Positions 34,489 to 46,335 of a stretch of DNA of 64,000 bases are shown piece after piece. Numbering within the stretch: position 1 is the first letter of the stretch; each line of letters begins with the position of its first letter. Location of the stretch: the NCBI GenBank assembly GCA_037954325.1, contig JBBMNZ010000009.1, positions 17,090,786 through 17,154,785 of the forward strand, read 5' to 3'. A program made the translations under genes and the position numbers. Under the pieces are notes generated by a model. The model did not search any database. It worked only from the letters and a program-made list of their open reading frames with translations, and had not been told where the DNA came from. Source of the stretch: Fistularia commersonii (taxonomy: Eukaryota; Chordata; Actinopteri; Syngnathiformes; Fistulariidae).

Positions 34489-37400
34489 CCGGCCGCGGCG
34501 ACGGCAGGTAGACGGATCCGGCCTTGTTGACGGACGTGGCCTTGGTCAGGCCCTCGCTGCCGACGGTGGAGAGTGGGAAGCTCTCGTAGCTCTCCGCCGC
34601 CCGACTCCCGCAATGGCAACGCTGCAGCGTGGACTTCAGCTCCCGCTGGAAGTTGCTGTTGAGGAAACCGTAGACGACCGGGTTGATGCACGTGGACGCC
34701 ATGGCGGTCAGGTGGCAGGCGGAGAAGACAACGTCGTGCTGGCAGTCGGGCAGCGCCTGGTAGTGCCAGTCGAACACCGTGTTGAAGACGGTGAGCGGCA
34801 GCCAGCACAGCGCGAAAGCCACGACGATGGCGAGAAGCATGACGTTGATCCTGTGGGCGCCGCGGGTCCTCCTGCTGCGCTCCATCATGTCCCTGCGCGG
34901 AACAAGATGGCGGCCTTTAGGGACGCTCCAAATATCGCGGCGAACCTCGGGCGGCTACTTCTTCCCTTTCGTGAGTCTGCTGGCATTTCCGAAAATAGAT
35001 GTCTGTTTGCAGCGTTAGCTACTTTGAATTCTACAATTAGCTAGTTTGATTAGTGCTACTTCCTGCAGAGAGCTCTTGCGGACTAAACTCTGTCACGTTA
35101 GCTAGTTAGAACTACAATTAGCCCGTTTGAGATACATTTATCTTCCTGGTTGGTCTGAATTGCAGTTAGCTAATTTAAGCACAGTAATTGAATTCCAACT
35201 ACAATTAGCGAGTTTGATCTTGTGTTACTTACTGCTGTTAGCTCGTGTGGACTAAACTTTGTCACGTTTTTAAAGTGAGCTACAGTTAACCTGGTTAAGA
35301 TACATTTATCTAGCTGGTCGCTTTGAACTCTGCCGTCAGCTAATTTAAGCTAAGTAATTTAATTCCAACTACAATTAGCGAGTTTGATCTAGCGCTCCTT
35401 ACTGCGGTTAGCTCGTGTGGACCAAATGTTGTCACTTGTTTACAGTTAGCTAGTAAGAACTACAATCAGCTGGTTTTAGATACATTTACCAAGGTAGTTG
35501 TTCTGAACAACAGTTAGCTAATTTGAGCTAAGTAATTGAATTCAAACTACAGTAAGCAAGTTTGTTCTAGCACTACTTACCGCAGTTAGCTTGCGTGGAC
35601 TAAACTCTGTCACATTTTTACAATTAGCTAATATTAGCAGGTTTGAGATACATTTTTCTAGCTGGTCAGTCTGAACTGCAGTTAGCTAATTTGAGCTACA
35701 GTAAGTAATTGAATTCCATCTACAGCTAGTTTGATCAAGCGTTTCTTACTACAATTACCTTGTGTGGACTAAACTTGGTCACGTTTTTACATTTAGTTAG
35801 ATAGAACTGCAATTAGCTGGTTTGAGATCAGCATGAGATCGAGCATGTTGGTCTGAGCAACAGTTTAGCTAACTGTTTAGCTAACTGTTTAGCGAGTTAT
35901 TTAGCTAATGTGGATCAAACTTAGCCAGTTGGGAGTAGATTTTACAGTTAGCTAGTTGAAACAACAATTAGCTGGCTTGAAATGAATGTACCTAGCTTGA
36001 TGGTCTACACAGTTAGCTAATTTGAGTTAAGAATTTTAACTAGCTGGTTTGAAACGATGTATCAAGTGTGTTGGTCTGAACAACAGTAAGCTAATATTAG
36101 CAAAAAATTCCAACCAAATTAGCTAGTTTTATCTCACGTTGCTTGCTGCAGTTAGCTTGTACTGGATTGAACTTGACCAGTTGGGAGTAGCTAGTTTGCA
36201 CTACAATTATGAGGTTGGAAATGAACGTATCTAGTTAGTTGTGCTAAACAACAGTTTGCTAATTTGAGCTGAAAGACGGTATTCCAACTAAAATTTGCGA
36301 GTTTGATCTACCATTACGTATACAGTTAGCTTGTGTGGACAAATCTTAGCCAGTTGGGAGTAGTTTTCACAGTTAGCTTGTTCGGACTGCAATTAGCAGG
36401 TTTGAAATGAATGTATCTAGCTAGTTTGTCTGAACAAGTTAGCAAGATTGGTTGCTAAGATCTATGTTTATTACAGTAAACAGTGTACAGTGTTCGTCTT
36501 CCTCCTCCATCTTGTCCCTTGAAACAAGGCGTCCCATTAGGGACGTCTCAAATATCACATCAAACCGCCGGCAGCAACATGTGGACACGTTCTCTCAGCG
36601 GCTGGCATTTTCAAACGTCGACCTCCGACACAAAACACCGACGCTCAAACTGACTCCCGGGGAAGAGGAGCTAAATTTGGCACGTTCGCTTGAAAACGGG
36701 AAGAAATTGCCAATTGTCTGTTAAAAGTTCGAGAAATTCGATTTTCGGTTGCTTGGAATCTGCTGAGAAGCGTCTCTTTGGAAGTACGAAAGTTAGCAAA
36801 GTGCAGTTATAACTAGAATTTCCTATTAAGGTTAGCATGTGTGAATTGCGGTTCGCTACTGCAAAATGAATTTGGCAAGTTTTTATGTGTTTTTGCTGTT
36901 TATGCTACAGTCAGTTTGAAATGCATTTAGCATTTAGCAACAACCTCATATAGGTAGCATGTCTTGTGTTCGGCTACCTAATTTAAAATCAATTTAGGGA
37001 GCTCTAATTAGCTTTAAAATTTGAGTTACATTGAGTTTGAAATACATTTGGCTAGTTTGAACAACCTTATACAGCTAACATGTTTGAACTATGGCCAGCT
37101 ACTTTTTACTAAATAGCCTTGTCAAGTTTTCCTTCCTCTTTATAGTTGAAGCTACAGTTATTTTGAAATGCATTTAGCTTGCTTGGACAATCTCATATAG
37201 TTAGCATGTTTGAAAAACAGCTAGCTACTTTAAAATCAATTTAGAGAGTTCTAATTAGTCTTTGCAATTTGAAATACAGGCAATTTGACTGTAGCATTTA
37301 GCTTGTTTGTATAACATCATATAGTTAGCATAATTGCAGTACAGCTAGCTAAGTACATATGTGTATAGTTGGTCTTAACAAGCCTCTTTGAAGTACTTGA

Positions 37401-40400
37401 TCCAGTCAGTTGCTTAGAAACATTAGCACAGATAGCATGTTTGAATCATAACTCATCAGTGTGAGCTGCAGTTAGCATGTTTGCTGAAACTACTTAGCTA
37501 CAGGGAATGAAAGTCGACCACCTGCGTCGTCGGAGGCGCAGGAAAATCCTCAGGTAGCAGAGTAGCACCAGCAGTAGCGGCAGGCAGTACTGGAAGACCA
37601 GCAGGGAGGTGGTGTAAGCCAGGCGGTGCTTCTCCGACGGCCACAGTTCCATGCAGATCACATGATCCCTGGAAAAATGCCGGACACACAACCTTTGCCT
37701 TAAAATGCTAAGCTAGCTTACGGCTAGTTGTGAATAGATGCATGCTTTCAGCTTCAAATCATATGTGAGCCATGGTCGAGCTATGCTAAGGAAACTACAT
37801 TTAGCTAGTTTGACTTGTTTTACTTCAAGTTTAAAACTTACAGTTAGCCTTCTTGAGCTACATTTGGCTAATGTGCAGTTGCCTAGATTGCGCTTCTTTG
37901 GATGAGGCTAAGCTAAGACAATCGGCATGATTCAGGACTTTGGAATAAGCTTACTGCATACACAGTTTAGCTACCTTCAACACCAGATACCTAGTTTGGA
38001 GTTGCTTGGCAAACACTTAGCCAGTTTCCGTCTGTGTTTGCAATTAGCTCATTTGGACAGCTTGTTAACAACATACTCGGTTTAGCATCCTGCAAAAGCC
38101 GTTAACTAGTTTGCAGCTGTTTTGCATACACCTAGCTTGTTTACAGCTGTTTTACAGTTAGCACGTTTGGACTGCTTGTGAATAACATATGCGGTTTAGC
38201 TAACTTTAACACCAGTTAGCTCATTACACTTGCTTTTCATACACTTAGCCAGTTTGTATTACTAAGCCTCTGCTAGTTTGAACTTACGTAGCTAACTTTA
38301 ATTATAGTTTGCAGCTGTTTTGCTGTCAGCTTGTTTGAGCTGCTTGTGACCATATGTGCTTTAGCATCCTGCAAAAACAGCTAGCCAGTTTGCAGCTGTT
38401 TTACAGTTAGCTCGTTTGGACTGCTTGTGAACAACATATGCAGTTAAGCTAACTTTAGCATCAGTTAGCTCATTTGTACTTTTAAATCATAGACTTAGCC
38501 AGTTTGTATTGGTTACCCTCTGCTAGTTTGAATCTACTTAGCTAAATCTAATTGCAGTTTGTAGCTGTTTTGCAGTTAGCTTGTTTGAACTGCTTGTGAC
38601 CATATTTGCTTTAGCATCCTGCAAAAGCAGTTAGCCAGTTTTCATCTGTTTTACAGTTAGCTCGTTTGGACTGCTTGTGAACAACAAATGCAATTAAGCT
38701 AACTTTATCATCAGTTAGCTCAGTTGCACTTTTTTTGATACACTAAGCCAGTTTGTATTACTTAGCCTCTGCTAGTTTGAATCTACTTAGCTAACTCTAA
38801 TTACAATTTGCAGCTGTTTTGCAGTTAACTTGTTTGAACTGCTTGTGTCCCTATGTGCTTTAGCATCCTGCAAAAACAGTTAGCTAGTTTGCATTTGTTT
38901 TACAGTTAGCTCGTTAGGACTGCCTGTGAATAACATGTGGTTAAGCCAACTTTAACACCAGTTAGCTCATTTACACTTGCTTTTCATACACTTAGCCAGT
39001 TTGTATTACTTAGTCTCCGCTAGTTTGAACCTACTTAGCTAACTTCATTTACAGTATACAGCTGTTTTGCAGTTAGCCAATTAGCATTATTTTACCTCCG
39101 ACTAAGTTGAATCTACTTAGCTAACTCTAATTACAGTTTGCAGCTGTTTTGCAATTACCTTGTTTGAACTGCTTGTGACCATATTTGCTTTAGCATCCTG
39201 CAAAAGCAGTTAGCCAGTTTTCATCTGTTTTACAGTTAGCTCGTTTGGACTGCTTGTGAACAACAAATGCAATTAAGCTAACTTTATCATCAGTTAGCTT
39301 TGTTGCACTTTTTTTGATACACTAAGCCAGTTTGTATTACTTAGCCTCTGCTAGTTTGAATCTACTTAGCTAACTCTAATTACAATTTGCAGCTGTTTTG
39401 CAGTTAACTTGTTTGAACTGCTTGTGTCCCTATGTGCTTTAGCATCCTGCAAAAGCAGTTGCCAGTTTGCATCTGTTTTGCATATACTTAGCCAGTTTGC
39501 AGCCGTTTAACATTTAGCTAGCTTAAGTACTCTAGTTGGCTAGCTAAACATAGCATTCCTGAGAGTGAGGAAGGTGGCCTCGCTAGCCAGCTGGGCTAGA
39601 AAAAAGTCATAGCGTCAGAGTGAACCGCCTGACCTGAAAGGGTTGGCGGGCAGGCTGATGTTCTGGAAGGGGTCGTTGGTGAGGATGTTGAAGGACAGGA
39701 AGGGCAGCGAGATGAAGCAGGCGACCAGCCAGGTCAGGCCCACCGCCAGGTAGGAGTGGCCGGCCGCCGGTGTCCATCCGGTTGGATGCAGGATCAGCTG
39801 GTGCCGCTCCAGCGCGATGAGCACCAGCGAGAAGATGGACACGGTCACCGACATGCACTGGACGAACGGGGTAACCTGGACGACAGAAGATACGCGGTTA
39901 GCATAGGAGCTAATATGAAAGTGATGTCATGCACTGGACGAACGGGGTAACCTGGACGACGGAAGATACGCGGTTAGCATAGGAGCTAATATGAAAGTGA
40001 TGTCATGCACTGGACGAACGGGGTAACCTGGACGACGGAAGGTACGCGGTTAGCATAGGAGCTAATATGAAAGTGATGTCATGCACTGGACGAACGGGGT
40101 AACCTGGACGACGGAAGATACGCGGTTAGCATAGGAGCTAATATGAAAGTGATGTGATGCACTGGACGAACGGGGTAACCTGGACAACGGAAGATACACG
40201 GTTAGCATAGGAGCTAATATGAAAGTGATGTGATGCACTGGACGAACGGGGTAACCTGGACGACAGAAGATACGCGGTTAGCATAGGAGCTAAAATGAAA
40301 GTGATGTCATGCACTGGACGAACGGGGTAACCTGGACGACGGAAGATACGCGGTTAGCATAGGAGCTAATATGACACGGGGGCATCTTTGTTTTGCGAAC

Positions 40401-42183
40401 GGGCGGCGAGTAGACGTGGCGTCTCCGCCGACCGGCGGCTGCTTCAATTAGCGCAACCCAATTCACGACCTCGGAGCATCTGGCGGCATCACCATCTGCG
40501 GCGAGCAGCCACTCCCTCCCGAGCTCCTGCCCTGGAAAACGGCACAGGAAGTAGCGATCGCGGCGTGAACTCGAGGGGCGGGACTTCCTCGGAGGCGCCT
40601 TGTTTTGTTTACGTCGCAGATCGGCAGAAGGCAGAAGCCATCTTGGACTCACACGGGTTTGTTTCGTAGGGACGGCAAAATACTAACACACTTAGCATAT
40701 GTCTGTAAACATAAATGTGTGTGACTTAGCTTAGCTTAGCTTAGCTTAGCTGAAATATCTCCCTGTTATTTCAGATCATGTCCTCATGTGGAGACGCCGA
40801 AGTGAATATTTTCTTTTATTTTTGACAAATCCCTGAAAATCCACTCCAACCATCCGTGTTTTCAGATTAACATATAATTCTCTTCTATTAAGCTCCAATT
40901 ATTATTTTTGATTTATAATGTATTTTTTTTATTTATTATTACTTTTATTTTTTTTAGATGGCTCAGTTGTCTTTTATTTAAAAAAAAAAAACTTCAACTA
41001 TCTGTTTCCACAGGTCACGACCGTGCTGTTTGGTATAGTTTTATTCACTTTAAGCTCCGATTATTACTTTTTATTTAAAATTTATTTTTATTTATTATTA
41101 TTTTTATTATTTGAGATGGCCCAGTAGCTTTTATTTTGTAAAACTCTTCAACTTCCTGTTTCCCTAGATCCCGACCATGCTGTTTGGTATCGTTTTATTC
41201 ATTTTAAACGCTGATTATTATTTTGAATTGATTTTTATTTATTATTATTTGTATTATTTTGATGGCTCAGTTGTCTTTTATTTAAAAAAAAAAAAAACCT
41301 TCAACTTCCTGATTTCACAGGTCACAGGTCCGCGCTGTTTGGTATAGTTTTATTCACTTAAAGCACCAAATTTTATTTTTTGTTTAAAATTTATTTTTAT
41401 TTATTATTATTTTTGTTAATTTCAGATGGCCCAGTAGCTTTTATTTTGTAAAACTCTTCAACTTCCTGTTTCAACAGATCCCAACCATGCTGTTTGGTAT
41501 AGTTTTATTCACTTTAAATGCCGATTATTATTGTTATTTATTATTATTTTTACTATTTTGACGGCTCAGTCGTCTTTTATTTAGAAAAAAAACATCAACT
41601 TCCTGTTTCCACAGATCACATCCATGCAGTTTGATCTCGTTTCATTCGCTTTAAGCTCCGATCTTAATATTCGATTGAAAAATAATTTTTATTTATTATT
41701 ATTTTTATTCCTTTTGTAGTCTTTTATTTTTAAACGCCATCAACTTCCTGTCTGTTCAAGTCAACTTCCCGCGCCGCCTCCCATTCCTTAGCTTTCGAGG
41801 AAGCTAACTAGCCGCGGATATAACAGGCGCGACGAGGGATGCATCGCCGTGGCGACGGTCGCCATGGCACTGACCTTGCACAGCGCCTCGCCGAGGACCC
41901 AGCGGTCCATGAGTGTGTAGATGACGGTGACGGGCAAACACACCACGCACATCAGGATGTCTGAGCACGACAGGTTGGCGATGAGGATGTTGGTGACGTT
42001 GCGAAGCTCCTGCTGCCGCGCGATGATGAACACCAGGCCGGCGTTGCCTAGCAACCCAACGGCGATGACGGCGCCGTACGCCACGATGAGGAAGGTGGCG
42101 CCGCCCACCGACGGCGGGCACTGAGGGGGGTCCGACCAATGGGAGGCCTCCCAGACGCCCTGGACGGCGCTGTCGTTGGACAT
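34442..42183 (-). CDS. npy8br: neuropeptide Y receptor Y8-type GPCR (Y4/Y8 branch), four coding exons
   Basis: Exons: 41875-42183, 39634-39875, 37522-37668, 34442-34892. Phases close; 1,149 nt, 382 aa. It is a seven-helix rhodopsin-class receptor with N-glycosylation sites at N3 (NDS) and in extracellular loop 2 (NIS), the helix-3 disulfide cysteine just before the exon 1/2 joint (GEALCK), ERH in place of DRY at the end of helix 3, and VIC carrying the loop-2 cysteine. CWLP lies in helix 6, NPVVY in helix 7 and a palmitoylation-type CHC after helix 7. The loop (NILTNDPF, WPSEKHRLAYTT) matches Y8 receptors of fish better than mammalian Y4. Ligands in the family are NPY and PYY, with Gi/o coupling. 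The a/b suffix is a guess. Three coding introns interrupt it, at the start of helix 3, in loop 2 and in loop 3, and all are full of minisatellites. An acceptor-like CAG near 42296 suggests an upstream non-coding exon. Confidence 0.92.
35040..36440. repeat. 170-176 bp minisatellite in npy8 intron 3
   Basis: TAATTGAATTCCAACTACA starts recur near 35188, 35357, 35533 and 35708, spaced 169-176 bp, each with GTGTGGACTAAACTTTGTCAC and GATACATTTATCTAGCTGG. Later copies degrade. Confidence 0.85.
36480..36640. repeat. diverged copy of the npy8 exon 4 5' edge and adjoining intron
   Basis: Aligns with about 34880-35000: CTCCATCTTGTCCCTTG, TTAGGGACGTCTCAAATATC and CGGCTGGCATTTTC correspond to CTCCATCATGTCCCTGC, TTAGGGACGCTCCAAATATC and TCTGCTGGCATTTCC. 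The reading frame and splice site are not preserved. Confidence 0.5.
36780..37500. repeat. TTAGCATGTTTGAA-type decayed minisatellite, npy8 intron 3
   Basis: Irregular repetition of CATATAGTTAGCATG, AGCTAGCTACTTTAAAATCA and TTTGAAATGCATTTAGC with about 120-190 bp spacing. Confidence 0.65.
37690..39545. repeat. 250-bp minisatellite filling npy8 intron 2
   Basis: CAGTTAGCTCGTTTGGACTG recurs at 38155, 38404, 38654, 38903 and 39233 (249-250 bp, then 330). The internal order is TTAGCATCCTGCAAAAGCAG, CTCTGCTAGTTTGAATCTAC and TTTGCAGCTGTTTTGCAG. Confidence 0.9.
39855..40373 (-). repeat. seven-copy 76-bp array duplicating the npy8 exon 2 splice acceptor
   Basis: Units start at 39855, 39931, 40007, 40083, 40159, 40235 and 40311, exactly 76 bp apart; the last is 63 bp. 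The lowest copy (39855-39875) is the real start of exon 2. Each other copy repeats the coding start VTPFVQC and a GTCCAG-type acceptor. Copies differ by only a few bases. Confidence 0.95.
40725..40755. repeat. (TTAGC)n
   Basis: Five tandem TTAGC units. Confidence 0.7.
40880..41760. repeat. about 150-bp AT-rich minisatellite in npy8 intron 1
   Basis: CTTCAACTTCCTGTTTCCAC, CATGCTGTTTGGTATAG and TTTATTTATTATTATTTTTA recur at about 41000, 41150, 41305, 41460, 41600 and 41747. CAACTTCCTGTTTCCACAG resembles a splice acceptor in plus orientation, but the gene runs the other way. Confidence 0.85.
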
Positions 42184-42299
42184 GGCGGCGGTGCGGAAGG
42201 TCGACGGGGGGGGTTCGCCGCGACGCCGTCTTCTGATTGGTCGGATCCAGGTGAGACCCGGCGGGTGGTTTTCCCCGGTTTTTCACGGCCTTTCTGGAA

Positions 42300-43440
42300 A
42301 AATAGGATGAAATTGTTTTTAAAAAAATTATTTTTTGCCTTTTTTAACATTCATTTTTAATATTTAACGTCCCGTTTTTATTCCTCTTTATTTCAAATTG
42401 AAATTTTCTACATTATTTCTTTAAAAAGACGTTATTTTTAGCAAGTTTTTCTCGACCTTCATGTCAAAGTTTTTATTGTTTTTTCCAGTTTTAATCCCTT
42501 TATGTCATTTTTTATATTTGATCTTTTTTTATTTTAATAATTGGCCAATTATTTGACTTTTTAAATTTAAACAATCCATTTTTTACCTCAAAATTGGCCT
42601 TCCAAGATACTTTTTCCAGCGTTATTATTAATTTTAAAATCTCTTTATACTGTTTTGTCTGAATCCTTTTTTCTTCTTATTTAAAATAAAATCTGGATGT
42701 TTGAAATGTTACTTTTCACTTTAATTATCTACCAATCAGATATGAAGGTGATTTATTTGAATGTAATATATATACATATATAATATTCAAATTGATTTTT
42801 TCACATTTCTAAAAATATTTTCATTTTTTTGGCCAAAATATTCAACTCCAAGTGAAAATAAAATTTTAAATGTAAATTTTTATATGATGTATTCAAATCA
42901 AATATAAAGGTGGTTTATTTTTATTATTATATAATCACATCAAACTTTTATTTTTTTTCACCTGATAATATTTTATATTTCACCAAATCTTTTTAAACAT
43001 TTATTTATTTGTTATTTTCTAAGCGCACAAATGAAATTACAAGGACGGATCCCAGGCGACCAATCAAACGCCGGCAGCTGACAGGAAGTGTCAGCTGTGA
43101 AAATGCCCGGAGTTTTATTTCTTTTATTTATTTTTTTTTGCATTTTCCCTCCGTGACTTTGGCCCGGTCATGTGACCGGCGAGGAAGGAGGAGGCGGAGC
43201 CAACGGGCGGCGGCCGTCGGCGCCTCAGAGGACGAACTGAAGGACGAGGTTTTGACTTCCTGTCACTTCCTGCTGATGGATGTTTCACACTTCGGGGGGT
43301 CATGTGACCCAAAACACATGTGGGGGTGGGGGGGGCAGGAAGTAGTCTCAGCGGAGACAGGAAGTAGTTTCATCCCGCCTCCCCAGCCAGCCATCCACCT
43401 GGAAAAGTGAAAAAACGGCGCGAAAACAATGGATTCTTTC
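42300..43440. other. upstream region of npy8 coding exon 1
   Basis: AT-rich, no exon recognised to 43,060. Then GC-richer sequence with several ACAGGAAGT (ETS-type) words between 43,080 and 43,370. Confidence 0.4.
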
Positions 43441-43442
43441 AG

Positions 43443-43477
<35 letters not shown>

Positions 43478-43530
43478 TCCACACGCAGGCACACAAGTGC
43501 ACAAACACACACACACGTGTGCAAAAACAC
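43443..43530. repeat. (CA)n
   Basis: CA tract 43443-43472 and further CACACA words. Confidence 0.8.
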
Positions 43531-43624
43531 ACGCATCTTGGTGGACATTTGCAGAGTTGAGGGGGCGGAGCTTAATGTTGGCAACCAGCTGTCAATCACA
43601 CCTATGGAGGACCTTCTGACTTTG

Positions 43625-44205
43625 GACTGTAGGGGGGAGATGGAGAACCAGGGTGGAGAACATGGAGAACATAGAGAACCAGGATGGAGAACATGGAGAA
43701 CCAGGGTGGAGAACCAGGATGGAGAACTTGGAAAACATGGATGGAGAACTTGGAGAACCAGGATGGAGAACATGGAGAACATAGAGAACCAGGATGGAGA
43801 ACATGGAGAACCAGGGTGGAGAACATAGAGAACCAGGATGGAGAACCAAGATGGAGAACATGGAGAACCAGGGTGGAGAACTTGGAGAACATAGAGAACC
43901 AGGATGGACAACCAGGGTGGAGAACGTGGAGAAAATGGAGAACTAGGATGGAGAACATAGAGAACCAAGGTTGAGAACCAGGATGGAGAACATGGAGAAC
44001 CAGGGTTGAGAACATAGAGAACCAGGATGGAGAACCAGAATGGAGAACGTGAAGAACCAGGATGGAGAACATGGAGAACCAGGGTGGAGAACCAGGATGG
44101 AGAACTTGGAAAACCAGGATGGAGAACTTGGAAAACCAGGGTTGAGAACATGGAGAACCAGGATGGAGAACATGGAGAACCATGGATTGGACCAGGCATG
44201 AAGAA
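43625..44205. repeat. purine-rich GGAGAACCAGGAT minisatellite, open in several frames
   Basis: 580 bp of units built from ATGGAGAACCAGG and TGGAGAACATGG. The common modules are 12, 15 and 21 nt, so stop-free frames run through on both strands and give 60-290 codon ORFs. Repetitive WFSMFSILVLHPG-type translations show this is composition, not a gene. Confidence 0.9.
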
Positions 44206-44486
44206 CACGTAAAGAACCAAGGCAGCAGAAGCTGAAGAGCCCAGGCGGGTGCCGGAGAAGAACCCGGTCCAGCAGGACCTCCTCAGACCTCCTCAGAGGT
44301 CAGACCTGCTCAGCAGACGTGGATGAGATCATCTGGGATGAAGATGGAGAAGATGAACCGCAGCCTCCTGGACTCGACGTCTGGCTGATTCGATCACGTT
44401 TCCATGACGACGCCATCGACCAGACCCACGACATCAGGAGGAGGAGGAGGTGATTAATGATGATGTATCGTGCATCATGTTCGGAT

Positions 44487-44488
<2 letters not shown>

Positions 44489-44543
<55 letters not shown>
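44489..44543. repeat. (CA)n of about 27 copies
   Basis: Pure CA tract. Confidence 0.92.
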
Positions 44544-44544
<1 letters not shown>

Positions 44545-44619
44545 GCATCCTCCCATCTTGTCCGCTTGTTCCATCTCCTCAGGTCTGATCTTCTCCCCTC
44601 GTTTACGTCCACCCGGAAC

Positions 44620-46335
44620 CTGAGCGCGTCACATGACCCCGACTGTCACATGACCCCGAACGCATCACACGACCCCCAACTATCACCTTATGCCAATATC
44701 ACATGACCACAACAGGTTCCTAAACGCATCATGTGACCTCATCTATCACATGACCCTGAATGCATCACATGACCGTGACTATAACGTGACACCAACATCA
44801 CATGACCCCGACTGTCACATGACCCCAACTGGAACCTGAAAGCATCACATGACCACAACAGGAAGCTGAACACATCATGTGACCACAATTATCACATGAC
44901 CCTGAATGCATCACATGACTGTGACTATAACGTGACGCCAACATCACTTGACCCCGACTATCACCTGGAATCTGTGTCACATGACCACAACAGGAACTTG
45001 AACGCATCATGTGACCGCAACTATCACATGACCTCGACTGGAACCTGAAAACATCATGTGACCACAACTGTCACATGACCCTGAATGCATCACGTGACCG
45101 TAACTATAACGTGACGCCGACATCAGGTGACCCCGACTGGAACCTGAATGCATCACATGACCACAACAGGAAGCTGAACACACCATGTGACCCTGACTGT
45201 CACATGACCACAACGGGTACTTGAAAGCATCACGTGACACAACAGGTACCTAAACGCATCATGTGACCCGACTGTCACATGACCCTGAATGCATCACGTG
45301 ACCGTGACTATAATGTAACGCCAACATCACGTGACCCCAACTGTCACCTGGAATCTATGTCACATGACCAAAACAGGAACCTAAATGCATCACATGACCA
45401 CAACTATCACATGACCATAACAGGAACCAGAACGTATCACGTGACCCCGACTGTCACATGATCACAACAAGAACCTAAATGCATCACATGACCTTGACTG
45501 GAACCTGAGCACATCACATGACCACAACTATCACATGACCAAAACAGGAACCTGGACGCATCACATGACCTCGACTGGAACCTGAACACATCACGTGACC
45601 GCATCTATCACATGACCTCGACTGGAACCTGAACACATCATGTGACCACAACTATCACATGACCTTGACAGGAACCTGAAGACATCATGTGACCACAACT
45701 ATCACATGACCAAAACAGGAACCTGGGCGCATCACATGACCTCGACTGGAACCTGAACACATCATGTGACCACAACTATCACATGACCTTGACAGGAACC
45801 TGAAGACATCATGTGACCACAACTATCACATGACCAAAACAGGAACCTGGACGCATCACGTGACCACAACTATCACATGACCAAAACAGGAACCTGGACG
45901 CATCACATGACCTCGACTGGAACCTGAGCGCATCACGTGACCGCATCTATCACATGACCAAAACAGGAACCTGGACGCATCACATGACCACAACTATCAC
46001 ATGACCTCGACTGGAACCTGAACACATCATGTGACCACAACTATCACATGACCAAAACAGGAACCTGGACGCATCACGTGACCACAACTATCACATGACC
46101 AAAACAGGAACCTGGACGCATCACATGACCTCGACTGGAACCTGAACACATCATGTGACCACAACTATCACATGACCAAAACAGGAACCTGGACGCATCA
46201 TGTGACCACAACTATCACATGACCAAAACAGGAACCTGGACGCATCACATGACCTCGACTGGAACCTGAACACATCATGTGACCACAACTATCACATGAC
46301 CAAAACAGGTACCTGGACGCATCACGTGACCCTGC
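44620..46335. repeat. 1.7-kb TCACATGACC minisatellite with E-box variants
   Basis: Modules such as ACTATCACATGACC, AAAACAGGAACCTGGACGCA and CTCGACTGGAACCTGAACAC are arranged in units of about 47-78 bp, becoming more uniform toward 45,700-46,300. Ten CACGTG palindromes and dozens of CATGTG/CACATG words are embedded. Confidence 0.92.

Noticed and set aside
40880..41760. Repeated CTTCCTGTTTCCACAG considered as splice acceptors
   Set aside because: They point along the plus strand while the gene is on the minus strand, and no plus-strand exons follow.
43348..44220. 290-codon minus-strand ORF
   Set aside because: It translates a minisatellite; other frames on both strands are open too, and no domain or splice context is seen.
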